A stretch of DNA of 9,635 nucleotides from Acidobacteriaceae bacterium (lineage in GTDB: Bacteria > Acidobacteriota > Terriglobia > Terriglobales > SbA1), in the NCBI GenBank assembly GCA_003136335.1, contig PLEA01000417.1:1-9635 (forward strand). Direction: 5' to 3'. Made by a program: the position numbers and the translations under genes. The notes beneath the pieces are model-generated. The model searched no databases. It was not told where the DNA came from and saw nothing but the letters and a program-made list of their open reading frames with translations. Shown here piece after piece: positions 1 to 5,764 of this stretch; position 1 is the first letter of the stretch, and each line of letters begins with the position of its first letter.

Positions 1-1079
1 TCGCCAACGTCGTAGCCTCGCAGATCGCGACCCACCAGCCCTACGGAGGCGTCGTGCCGGAACTGGCATCACGGGAGCATCTGCGCGCTATTGTTCCCGT
101 GGTGCGCCAGGCGCTAGCCGAGGCTAAGCATACATACGAGTCCGTCGATGCGATCGCGGTTACCCAGGGCCCAGGTCTGGCCGGAGCGTTGCTGGTCGGC
201 ATCAGTTACGCCAAGGCGCTCGCCTTCGCGCTCGACAAGCCACTCGTCGCGGTGAACCATCTCGAAGGCCACATTCATGCCGTGCTCCTCGAGGAGCGTC
301 AGAAGGGGAACCACGAACTGCAGTTTCCATTGCTTGCCCTGGTCGTCTCTGGCGGACATACCCATTTGTATTTGGCGGCGAAAAAAGGCGATTCCTGGAC
401 CTACGAGAATATCGGCCACACTCGCGACGACGCCGCGGGCGAAGCCTTCGACAAAGTCGCCAAGCTTTTAGGCTTGGGATATCCCGGAGGCCCGGCGATC
501 GATCGCCTCGCTCCCCACGGCGACGCAAGGGCCGTGAAATTTCCTCCCGCCCAGATCAAGCATCGCGATCGCCGTGGCAGAAACGACGGCAAAGTCGTCG
601 ACGTGGACGACCACCGTCCGCGCTTTGATTTTTCTTACAGCGGCATCAAGACGGCCATTTTGCGCTATGTAGAGACGCACGGCATGCACACGTCCGTGGA
701 AGCGCGTCGCAAAACCCTGGCGAATATTGCGGAACCCAAGCCGGAAGATTACCTCGCCAGCTGCGACAAGCTCACGCTCGACCTAGTGGCATCCTTCCAG
801 CGCGCGATCGTGGAAGATCTCGTGGGAAAAACTCTGGCGGCGGCCCGGGTCTACGATGTGGCCACTCTCTTCGTCACCGGAGGAGTTGCAGCCAACCAGG
901 AATTGCGGCAGACTTTTGAACGTGAAGGCGCGAAACAAGGCCTGCCCGTGTACTTCCCCTCGCGTCCGCTATCGACTGACAATGCGGCCATGATCGCCGC
1001 CGCAGCCTACCCCAAATTTCTGTTGAAAGATTTCGCTCCGATGGATTTTTCTGCGGAGGCCGGCCTGCTCTTGCGCTAA
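1..1079 (+). CDS. tsaD: tRNA N6-threonylcarbamoyladenosine transferase TsaD (5' partial)
   Basis: TsaD (Kae1/YgjD family, ASKHA fold) transfers the threonylcarbamoyl group from TC-AMP to A37 of ANN-decoding tRNAs, working with TsaB and TsaE in the cytoplasm. The reading frame is open from the left edge (first full codon at 3), where it already shows the family N-terminal stretch VVASQ and YGGVVPELASR, so roughly the first 25-30 residues lie outside the window. The GTG at 54 is internal, not the start. Visible motifs are the metal-binding HLEGH (about 258-272), SGGHTHL, GEAFDKVAKLLGLGYPGGP, FSYSGIKT, VTGGVAANQELR and the C-terminal STDNAAMIA with its metal-ligand Asp. Between the GGP and SGIKT motifs, and again after it, there are extra stretches (about 558-620 and 678-756) that make it longer than the ~337-residue E. 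coli protein. The stop TAA is 17 bp from the insertion sequence. Confidence 0.96.
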   Translation, partial: ANVVASQIATHQPYGGVVPELASREHLRAIVPVVRQALAEAKHTYESVDAIAVTQGPGLAGALLVGISYAKALAFALDKPLVAVNHLEGHIHAVLLEERQKGNHELQFPLLALVVSGGHTHLYLAAKKGDSWTYENIGHTRDDAAGEAFDKVAKLLGLGYPGGPAIDRLAPHGDARAVKFPPAQIKHRDRRGRNDGKVVDVDDHRPRFDFSYSGIKTAILRYVETHGMHTSVEARRKTLANIAEPKPEDYLASCDKLTLDLVASFQRAIVEDLVGKTLAAARVYDVATLFVTGGVAANQELRQTFEREGAKQGLPVYFPSRPLSTDNAAMIAAAAYPKFLLKDFAPMDFSAEAGLLLR

Positions 1080-1088
1080 AAGATCCTG

Positions 1089-1096
1089 CGCTAGCC
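1089..1096. repeat. Left 8-bp target-site duplication of the IS1595-type element
   Basis: The 8 bp CGCTAGCC abutting the left inverted repeat match the 8 bp AGCTAGCT beyond the right inverted repeat at 6 of 8 positions (shared core GCTAGC). An 8-bp duplication is the size known for the IS1595 family. The outer mismatches suggest an old insertion. Confidence 0.65.
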
Positions 1097-1133
1097 AGCT
1101 TCTGATTATCCGGTTGCTTCAGCAACCCCCAAT
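1097..1133 (+). repeat. Left terminal inverted repeat of the IS1595-type element
   Basis: This 37-bp end is inverted-identical to 2100-2136 except at positions 1, 11 and 30 counted from the outer edge. It contains the transposase stop codon and encodes the last residues VAEATG on the minus strand. Confidence 0.9.
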
Positions 1134-2084
1134 CGGTTGTGGTTGAGGTCTCGAGCTCCTCGAATCTGCTCATACTCGGTTGATTTGCGGCCGGTTCCGA
1201 GACCAAGAAGGGTCTGAAATGCGGCAGCCAGCGTCTTGCGGCGATTGTGCCGAAAGACGCATTCATCGAAGTATACCCGGAGTTGGGCCTTACTCACACC
1301 GTGGTAGGTGCCGATGAGCCACTGTCGGAGGTTGCCCATGGCTCGATCGGCAAGTGGAACGGCGGACTTTGCACCTTTTCGTAGCTCCGAGCGGAGCGGC
1401 TGGATGCGAGCGACATGTTTAAAGCCGGCCTCAACGAGACCTGCGAAACTTTTGAGGCCGTCCGTATAGATGGCGGAACCAGGTGCAACGTTCCGGGTAA
1501 GTACCGGGATTATCGGGCTGGCCTTGAAGTCGGGAATCACGTTTATGCGAGCTCGACCGGACGCGTGACCACGCTTTTCCACGGCCACCAGAACGAGAGC
1601 CGCTCGTCGATCCTTGAGTTGCCGGCTCCCTTGCGGCCCGGCTTGCTCCCCGCCAACCCACGTGTCATCAACCTCTACCTCGCCGCGCAGGGGCTCCCGA
1701 GCCGCATTCACCATCGCCCGGCGGAGTTTGTGAAGCATCATCCGCGCGGTCTCGTAACTGGAAAGACCGAGTTGACGCTGTAGAAGCAGGGCGGACACGC
1801 CACGCTTGTCCGTGGTCATCAGATACGCCGCCCAGAACCAGTGGGTCAGTGGAATCTTGGTCCGGTGTAAGGACTGTCCCGGATGTCAACCAAACTTGGT
1901 GCCGGCATTGGGCGCATTGGTGACGCCCTTGGTTCACCAATTCATACGCTCTTTCGTGCCCGCATCGCGGACAACTGAACCCATCCGGCCAACGGCACGC
2001 CGTCAGATACTGCTGGCAAGCCTCCTCTGTGGCGAAGTCGGTCTGAAACTGACGAAGCGTCTTGGGGAACGGTGGTCGGGCCAC
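1106..2084 (-). pseudogene. IS1595-family transposase, frameshifted
   Basis: This is a minus-strand transposase of about 325 residues if the two reading frames are joined, a normal size for IS1595-type enzymes. The first part (2084 to about 1868) has the N-terminal zinc ribbon, CPRCG followed by CAQCR, then VWLTSGTVL. The second part (about 1868 to 1106) resumes with HRTKIPLTHWFWAAYLMTTDK and holds the ISXO2-like DDE domain: EVEVDDTWVGG, then IYTDGLKSF, then GNLRQWLIGTYHGVS and FDECVFRHNRR. The frames meet at a single extra base (T at 1868 on the + strand): removing it makes one continuous protein. There is no obvious slippery heptamer, so a disabling insertion (or a sequencing error) is likelier than programmed frameshifting. 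The likely start is a GTG at 2084. The gene is antisense to, and close behind, tsaD. Confidence 0.9.
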
Positions 2085-2099
2085 CCTTATACACTATCC

Positions 2100-2136
2100 A
2101 TTGGGGCTTGCTGAAGCAACCGGATCATCAGAAGCC
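2100..2136 (-). repeat. Right terminal inverted repeat of the IS1595-type element
   Basis: This 37-bp end is the inverted partner of 1097-1133 (34/37). Its outer edge, read inward, is GGCTTCTGATG. It borders the target duplication that contains the stop codon of the response-regulator gene. Confidence 0.9.
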
Positions 2137-2144
2137 AGCTAGCT
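2137..2144. repeat. Right 8-bp target-site duplication, containing a stop codon
   Basis: AGCTAGCT is a perfect palindrome. Its CTA at 2139-2141 is the minus-strand TAG stop of the adjoining receiver gene. It pairs with 1089-1096 (6/8 identical). Confidence 0.65.
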
Positions 2145-2528
2145 GCCTGCGGAATGCGGCTGGCTCGCCTTGTCCAACACCGCATCCAGCGCCTTGGCAA
2201 GCTGTGCCTCGATGTCGATGTCCTTGTAGATGGCAAAGTTCGCGCGCTTCTCCGACTGGTCGAAGCCGCCCGCCTTGTGGGCGACAATAATGATAGGAAC
2301 TCCGGCCGTCTCCGGCTTGCTCTTCAGCGCGGTGATCAATTCGCTTCCCGACATCTTCGGCATCACCATGTCGGTGATGATCAATGCCGGTTGCACGCGG
2401 CTCAGGACTTCCAGCGCTTCCTCGCCGTTGGTCGCAGCCTCGACCGCAAAACCGCGCTGCTCCAGAAAGTGGCACACGGTATAGCGGATCAGCATGGAAT
2501 CGTCGACTACTAGAACCACTGTGGGCAT
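2139..2528 (-). CDS. Single-domain response regulator (CheY-like receiver), atypical switch region
   Basis: This 129-residue protein consists of one receiver domain with no output domain, so it probably acts through protein-protein contacts in a phosphorelay. The start is the ATG at 2526-2528, giving MPTVVLVVDDS right at the beta-1 strand; upstream in-frame codons have no receiver homology. Asp9/Asp10 form the acidic pocket, Asp53 (in IITDMVMPKMSG) is the expected phosphorylation site, and Lys102 (IYKD) aligns with the conserved Lys. The usual switch Thr/Ser after beta-4 appears to be Ala83 (IIIVAHK), and the Lys is followed by Asp instead of Pro, so output signalling may be non-standard. No clear Shine-Dalgarno sequence precedes the ATG. 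The stop codon lies inside the target duplication of the neighbouring insertion sequence. Its partner kinase is not in the window. Confidence 0.88.
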   Translation of the reverse strand: MPTVVLVVDDSMLIRYTVCHFLEQRGFAVEAATNGEEALEVLSRVQPALIITDMVMPKMSGSELITALKSKPETAGVPIIIVAHKAGGFDQSEKRANFAIYKDIDIEAQLAKALDAVLDKASQPHSAGS

Positions 2529-2647
2529 AAGAGACGGAGGTTGTACCCACACGCCCCCGCGTCGGACACTAGCAGGGGAGTTTGGGGCGAACAAGCCGAA
2601 AGCGCTAGCCGAGATTACCTCTGTCACGCCCCAGCCCAAAATGGAAA
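2529..2647. other. 119-bp gap between receiver gene and small zinc-binding gene
   Basis: I see no gene here. On the minus strand a weak promoter-like pair (TTGTTC, 17 bp, TAGTGT) could serve the receiver gene, but it matches consensus poorly. There is no convincing terminator, so read-through from the small upstream gene is possible. Confidence 0.35.
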
Positions 2648-2836
2648 TCAGATCTCGGTTTCTGGGGCGCGCTCTTCGATATTCATGTCTTTGAATTCGC
2701 TGGACTCGAAGATTTCGCCGCACTCCTTACACTCGACGAACTCAAAATCCTCGTCTCGGCTGACAATTTGCACGCGTGGGTGCTTGCAGGGCTGCTTGAT
2801 ATCACGGCTTTGAGCAGAGGTCGACTTTGAGGTCAT
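2648..2836 (-). CDS. Small putative zinc-binding protein (CxH...CxxC), function unknown
   Basis: I do not recognise a named family for this 62-residue protein. It has Cys17-Lys-His19 followed 16 residues later by Cys36-Lys-Glu-Cys39 (ECKECGEIF), a spacing compatible with a small zinc ribbon. The rest is acidic and charged, ending ERAPETEI, with no membrane segment or signal peptide. I chose the ATG at 2834-2836 over an in-frame TTG 18 bp upstream because a GGAG lies about 12 nt before the ATG and nothing similar precedes the TTG. A near-consensus promoter sits about 60 bp upstream on the same strand, which supports a real gene. It is divergent from iscR and co-directional with the receiver gene. 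A metal-binding or nucleic-acid-binding role is only a guess. Confidence 0.7.
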   Translation of the reverse strand: MTSKSTSAQSRDIKQPCKHPRVQIVSRDEDFEFVECKECGEIFESSEFKDMNIEERAPETEI

Positions 2837-2897
2837 AAATCCGGAAGGCTCCAAACGAACAAAGACGGAGGGACTGTTTGCGCCGGAATTTCACGGT

Positions 2898-2925
2898 ATT
2901 TTAGACCCGGTTTGCCGGTTGTCAA
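2898..2925 (-). promoter_or_regulatory. Near-consensus sigma-70-type promoter for the small zinc-binding gene
   Basis: On the minus strand TTGACA (2920-2925) and TAAAAT (2898-2903) are separated by 16 bp. The -35 is a perfect match and the -10 matches 5 of 6. Predicted transcription starts near 2891, leaving a leader of about 55 nt before the ATG at 2836. Confidence 0.65.
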
Positions 2926-2994
2926 GTCCCCAAGGGTTACATCGCGGTGAATTCGTAACCCGGGCAAAGCGGGAACGTGGATCTCTCCCAATCC

Positions 2995-3021
2995 TTGGTA
3001 CTCTTAAATTCCGACTAAAAT
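2995..3021 (+). promoter_or_regulatory. Candidate upstream isc promoter overlapping an IscR-like site
   Basis: TTGGTA (2995-3000) and TAAAAT (3016-3021) are separated by 15 bp, which is short. The -10 box lies inside the IscR-like palindrome at 3013-3025, an arrangement that would suit repression by IscR. Confidence 0.35.
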
Positions 3022-3034
3022 TGTCGTAGTAGTC
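3011..3034 (+). promoter_or_regulatory. Candidate IscR (type-1-like) operator
   Basis: GACTAAAATTGTC at 3013-3025 matches the core of the E. coli IscR type-1 consensus (GACTRWWWYAGTC) at 12 of 13 positions and is preceded by CC, as the consensus YY asks. The outer positions of the consensus fit poorly. A TAGTC at 3030-3034 gives an alternative pairing, GACTA-N12-TAGTC. Position upstream of an Rrf2-family gene supports autoregulation, but this is inference. Confidence 0.5.
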
Positions 3035-3097
3035 TAAGCCATTCAGCCCGTGCTACTTACCTTTGGGGATCGCTTTCTGACAGCTGCCTGCGGGAGC

Positions 3098-3127
3098 TTG
3101 CCTTAGACTAGACGGGTAACGTAAAAT
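3098..3127 (+). promoter_or_regulatory. Candidate iscR-proximal promoter
   Basis: TTGCCT (3098-3103, 4/6) and TAAAAT (3122-3127, 5/6) are separated by 18 bp. Transcription would start near 3134, about 60 nt before the iscR GTG. The sequence CTTAGACTA at 3102-3110, overlapping the -35 and spacer, is the exact inverted copy of TAGTCTAAG at 3030-3038 and may be an operator half. Confidence 0.45.
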
Positions 3128-3194
3128 GAATTACGACGGAAAAGGTCGGGTTTTGTATCCAGCCCGACTTGTTGGGGTTTTACCCAGGAAACCA

Positions 3195-3653
3195 GTGCTG
3201 AAGCTCACCAAGAAAGCCGACTACGCGCTGATAGCGATGAAGCATCTCGCGGAGCACTCCACCGGGGGCTCTCGCAGCGCAAAGGACGTGGCCGATGCTT
3301 ACAGCATCCCGCCCGAGGCGCTGGCGAAGATTCTGCAACGGCTGGCCAAGGTGGGCCTGTTGCAATCGCAGCATGGCACGAATGGCGGATACACGCTGGC
3401 GCGGGCGGCCCACACGATTTCGGCCTTCGAGGTGATTCAGGCCATCGATGGACCGCTGTTCATTACTTCCTGCGTCACGGTGCGCGGGGAATGCGACCAG
3501 ACCGACCGTTGCAATATCCGCGAACCGCTGCGCAAGGTGAACGAGAGTATTGAAGCGGTATTGAAGCGCATCAAGATTTCGCACATGCGGGAAGAACCGG
3601 AAGAAGCCGGGAGTGACGCTCCCAAGGCGGCAGATTTGGTGACCATCACCTGA
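3195..3653 (+). CDS. iscR: IscR, Rrf2-family iron-sulfur cluster regulator of the isc operon
   Basis: IscR binds a [2Fe-2S] cluster and, in the proteobacterial model, represses its own operon when clusters are plentiful. I place the start at the GTG at 3195, giving the family-typical MLKLTKKADYALIAMKHLA, with AGGAA at 3186-3190 as ribosome site; the in-frame ATG at 3126 would add 23 unrelated residues. The protein is then 152 residues (E. coli 162). A winged helix-turn-helix covers about 1-70, with HGTNGGYTLAR as the wing. Cluster-ligand cysteines are Cys93, Cys100 and Cys106, spaced x6 and x5 (E. coli: x5 and x5). The fourth ligand His, three residues after the last Cys in E. coli, is Arg109 here, so another residue must serve if a cluster binds. 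The tail after about 130 is acidic and variable. First gene of the operon, 70 bp before iscS. Confidence 0.93.
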   Translation: MLKLTKKADYALIAMKHLAEHSTGGSRSAKDVADAYSIPPEALAKILQRLAKVGLLQSQHGTNGGYTLARAAHTISAFEVIQAIDGPLFITSCVTVRGECDQTDRCNIREPLRKVNESIEAVLKRIKISHMREEPEEAGSDAPKAADLVTIT

Positions 3654-3723
3654 GCCGTCGAGAACGCAAGATTCATCCAATGAGATTAGTCGAAGAGCTT
3701 AAGCGAAGTAGGAGAGGCAATCA

Positions 3724-5001
3724 ATGAGCACGGACGTAAAGACTCCCCAGGTACATACGCAGACGCACCATCCCGACGCCAAGGGCGTGAAGCTGCCCAT
3801 TTATATGGATAACCACGCCACCACCCAAATGGATCCGAGGGTGTTAAACGAGATGCTGCCGTTCTTCATGGAGAAGTTCGGCAATTCGGCCAGCCGCAAT
3901 CACTCGTTCGGGTGGGCTGCCGAAGAGGGTGTGGAAACGGCGCGCGAGCAAATCGCCAAGTTGGTCGGCGCGACCACGAAAGAAATTATCTTCACGTCGG
4001 GCGCCACGGAGAGCGACAACCTCGCCATCAAGGGCGTAGCCGAGATGTATCGCGAGAAAGGCAACCATATCATCACCGCGGTCACCGAACACAAGGCCGT
4101 GCTCGACACCTGCAAGCGGCTGGAGAAGTACGGTTTCCGCGTCACCTACATGCCGGTCCAAAAGGACGGCTTAATCGATCTCGACGACCTGAAGCGTGCC
4201 ATGGATGACAAGACCATCCTGGTCACGATCATGGCGGCCAACAACGAAATCGGCGTGCTGCAGCCGGTCGCGGAGATTGGCAAGCTGTGCCGCGAGCGCG
4301 GCGTCATCTTTCACACGGATGCCGTGCAGGCTATCGGTAAAGTTGCGGTCGACGTGAACAAGCAGAACATCGACGTCATGTCGATCACCGGGCACAAACT
4401 GTACGGGCCCAAGGGTGTAGGCGCGTTGTACGTGCGGCGCAAGAATCCACGCGTGCAACTGTCCGCGCTCATTGATGGCGGCGGCCACGAGCGTGGCATG
4501 CGCTCTGGGACGTTGAACGTTCCTGGTATCGTCGGCCTGGGCAAGGCCTGTGCCATCGCACAAGAGGAAATGCCGCAGGAATCCTGCCGTCTCGCGGGCC
4601 TGCGTAATCGCCTGCGCGACCGCATCATGAACCGGCTGGATGAGACCTATATCAACGGCTCGACCGAGCATCGCCTCCCGGGCAACTTGAACATCAGCTT
4701 CGCGTATGTGGAAGGCGAGTCGCTTCTCATGGGCATCAACGACATCGCCGTCTCCAGCGGTTCGGCCTGCACCTCGGCAACCCTGGAGCCATCGTATGTA
4801 TTGAAGGCTCTGGGCACGGGCGACGACTTGGCGCACAGCTCGATTCGTTTCGGCATCGGCCGCTTCAACACCGAAGCCGAGGTCGATTACGTCGCCGATC
4901 GCGTCATTGAGACGGTCGAGCGTCTGCGTGAGCTTTCTCCGCTGTATGAAATGGCGAAAGAAGGCATCAACCTGAAGGACGTGAAGTGGGCCGGAGAGTA
5001 A
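3724..5001 (+). CDS. iscS: IscS, cysteine desulfurase
   Basis: IscS is a PLP enzyme that turns L-cysteine into alanine and carries the sulfur as a persulfide to IscU and other acceptors. It has 425 residues (E. coli 404); the extra length is mainly a hydrophilic His/Thr/Gln-rich N-terminal stretch of about 20 residues before [18 protein letters not shown]-site residues visible are His124 ([10 protein letters not shown]), Asp199 and Gln202 ([11 protein letters not shown]), and Lys225 ([12 protein letters not shown]), which forms the Schiff base. The persulfide Cys is Cys349 in SSGSACTSA, on the long mobile loop typical of group I enzymes. The C-terminus ([20 protein letters not shown]) matches the IscS tail that contacts IscU. 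The ATG is preceded by AGGAGAGG at 3710-3717. It lies between iscR and iscU, with an unusually wide 163-bp gap to iscU. Confidence 0.97.
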   Translation: MSTDVKTPQVHTQTHHPDAKGVKLPIYMDNHATTQMDPRVLNEMLPFFMEKFGNSASRNHSFGWAAEEGVETAREQIAKLVGATTKEIIFTSGATESDNLAIKGVAEMYREKGNHIITAVTEHKAVLDTCKRLEKYGFRVTYMPVQKDGLIDLDDLKRAMDDKTILVTIMAANNEIGVLQPVAEIGKLCRERGVIFHTDAVQAIGKVAVDVNKQNIDVMSITGHKLYGPKGVGALYVRRKNPRVQLSALIDGGGHERGMRSGTLNVPGIVGLGKACAIAQEEMPQESCRLAGLRNRLRDRIMNRLDETYINGSTEHRLPGNLNISFAYVEGESLLMGINDIAVSSGSACTSATLEPSYVLKALGTGDDLAHSSIRFGIGRFNTEAEVDYVADRVIETVERLRELSPLYEMAKEGINLKDVKWAGE

Positions 5002-5164
5002 GTCAGTAAAGGTTTCCGGTACGGAGCACCCAATTCGCAGTAGCATCCAGCCGCGAAGCGGCGGAATATGAAAGCCCGGCACGGAAGTGCTGGGTAGATC
5101 AAGAGATAAAAGAACAAGTCCCTTTAAGGGACGGCACAAGATTCCAGAGGCTGAGGAGAAATAA
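5002..5164 (+). repeat. iscS-iscU intergenic region with three consecutive hairpins
   Basis: Three stem-loops can be drawn. The first is 5050-5062 (GCCGC/GCGGC, GAA loop). The second is 5075-5094, an 8-bp stem with one G-U pair closed by a GGAA loop, which fits the GNRA tetraloop class. The third is 5118-5132 (GTCCCTT/AAGGGAC). None has a U-run, so they do not look like classical terminators; they resemble dispersed intergenic palindromes. The iscU ribosome site GAGGAG (5153-5158) lies downstream and is free of them. Confidence 0.7.
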
Positions 5165-5578
5165 ATGTCATATAGCGATAAGGTTCTCGATCATTACTCC
5201 AACCCCCGCAACGTCGGCTCGATGGACAAGTCGAGCGCGGACGTGGGCACCGGCTTGGTGGGCGCGCCCGAGTGCGGCGACGTCATGAAGCTGCAGATCA
5301 AGGTCAATCGCGAAACCAACGTCATTGAAGACGCCAAGTTCAAGACCTTCGGCTGCGGCTCAGCCATTGCCTCGTCATCACTCGCCACCGAGTGGGTCAA
5401 AGGCAAGACTGTGGATGAAGCTCTGACCATTAAGAACATGGACATCGTGAAGGAGCTCTCGCTTCCTCCGGTAAAAATCCATTGTTCGGTGCTGGCGGAG
5501 GACGCAATCCGCGCCGCCATCGGGGACTGGAAGAAGAAGCAGGAAGTGGCCAGCCCAGTCGCCGCCGAAGCAAAGTAA
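5165..5578 (+). CDS. iscU: IscU, iron-sulfur cluster scaffold
   Basis: IscU is the scaffold on which [2Fe-2S] clusters are built from IscS sulfur and from which HscA/HscB release them. It has 137 residues (E. coli 128), the excess being a variable Ala-rich C-terminal tail. Ligand residues are Cys37, Asp39, Cys64, His106 and Cys107 (contexts APECGDVM, FGCGSAIASSS and VKIHCSVLAEDA). The HscA recognition motif LPPVK is intact at residues 100-104. The N-terminus MSYSDKVLDHYSNPRNVGS is family-typical and the ATG follows GAGGAG at 6-nt spacing, so the start is secure. Confidence 0.97.
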   Translation: MSYSDKVLDHYSNPRNVGSMDKSSADVGTGLVGAPECGDVMKLQIKVNRETNVIEDAKFKTFGCGSAIASSSLATEWVKGKTVDEALTIKNMDIVKELSLPPVKIHCSVLAEDAIRAAIGDWKKKQEVASPVAAEAK

Positions 5579-5764
5579 GCGTCGGGCACCGACTCCTACG
5601 ACTGTCATCCCTCGCGGAGCGAGGGACCTCGGTTTCAGCCCGCGCCAAGAGACTGTGGCGCGCAAGCAGGAACCGAATGGATGTCGGGAAGGGCACGACT
5701 TGAGTCGTGCCGTTTGAGGACGGATCAACGTGGCTTTAGCCGCTGAGGGAATGCGTAAGGATTG
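5579..5764 (+). repeat. iscU-iscA intergenic region with three hairpins
   Basis: This 186-bp gap has stem-loops at 5609-5625 (7-bp stem CCCTCGC/GCGAGGG), 5641-5662 (CGCGCC/GGCGCG, 10-nt loop) and 5692-5711 (GGCACGACT/AGTCGTGCC, near-perfect palindrome). The phrase TGTCATCCCTCGCGGAGCG resembles a dispersed short palindromic element that I recall from environmental bacterial genomes; copy number cannot be checked here. No terminator-type U-run follows any of them. The iscA ribosome site AAGG (5757-5760) lies downstream. Confidence 0.7.

Larger units (their letters stand above)
1097..2136 (-). mobile_element. IS1595-family insertion sequence, decayed (1040 bp)
   Basis: This is a complete but apparently inactive insertion sequence. 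It is bounded by 37-bp terminal inverted repeats at 1097-1133 and 2100-2136, identical at 34 of 37 positions. The right end starts outward with GGCTTCTGATG and the left end with AGCTTCTGATT, so the left terminal base has changed. One transposase gene fills the element on the minus strand, and its stop codon lies inside the left inverted repeat. The 8-bp flanks are near-identical. Length, single-gene layout, zinc-ribbon-plus-DDE transposase and 8-bp duplication fit the IS1595 family (known family features). The frameshift, the mismatched ends and the mismatched target duplication all point to decay. Confidence 0.9.
2837..3194. other. Divergent regulatory region between the small minus-strand gene and iscR
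   Basis: This 358-bp gap has no gene I can support. It holds a strong minus-strand promoter (2898-2925), a cluster of GACTA/TAGTC half-sites (3013-3017, 3030-3034, 3106-3110), two candidate plus-strand promoters (2995-3021 and 3098-3127), and the probable iscR leader. An ATG at 3126 is in frame with iscR, but it lies at the edge of a -10 box and lacks a ribosome site. Confidence 0.6.

Noticed and set aside
1415..1783. Plus-strand 122-codon frame inside the insertion sequence
   Set aside because: It is antisense to the conserved transposase domain and has no recognisable features, so I do not count it as a passenger gene.
2529..2723. N-terminal extension of the receiver protein up to 2723
   Set aside because: The added residues are not receiver-like, and the domain begins exactly at the ATG at 2526-2528.
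3126..3194. ATG at 3126 as the iscR start (23 extra residues)
   Set aside because: The ATG overlaps a TAAAAT box, has no ribosome site, and the extra residues do not fit the Rrf2 N-terminus; GTG 3195 has AGGAA in front and begins the family motif.
4171..5139. Long open frame of 322 codons antisense to iscS
   Set aside because: It is a mirror of a GC-rich conserved gene: no recognisable motif, no ribosome site, and the + strand clearly encodes IscS.
5002..5764. Intergenic palindromes as a CRISPR array
   Set aside because: The stems differ from one another, spacing is irregular, and there are no repeated units with spacers.
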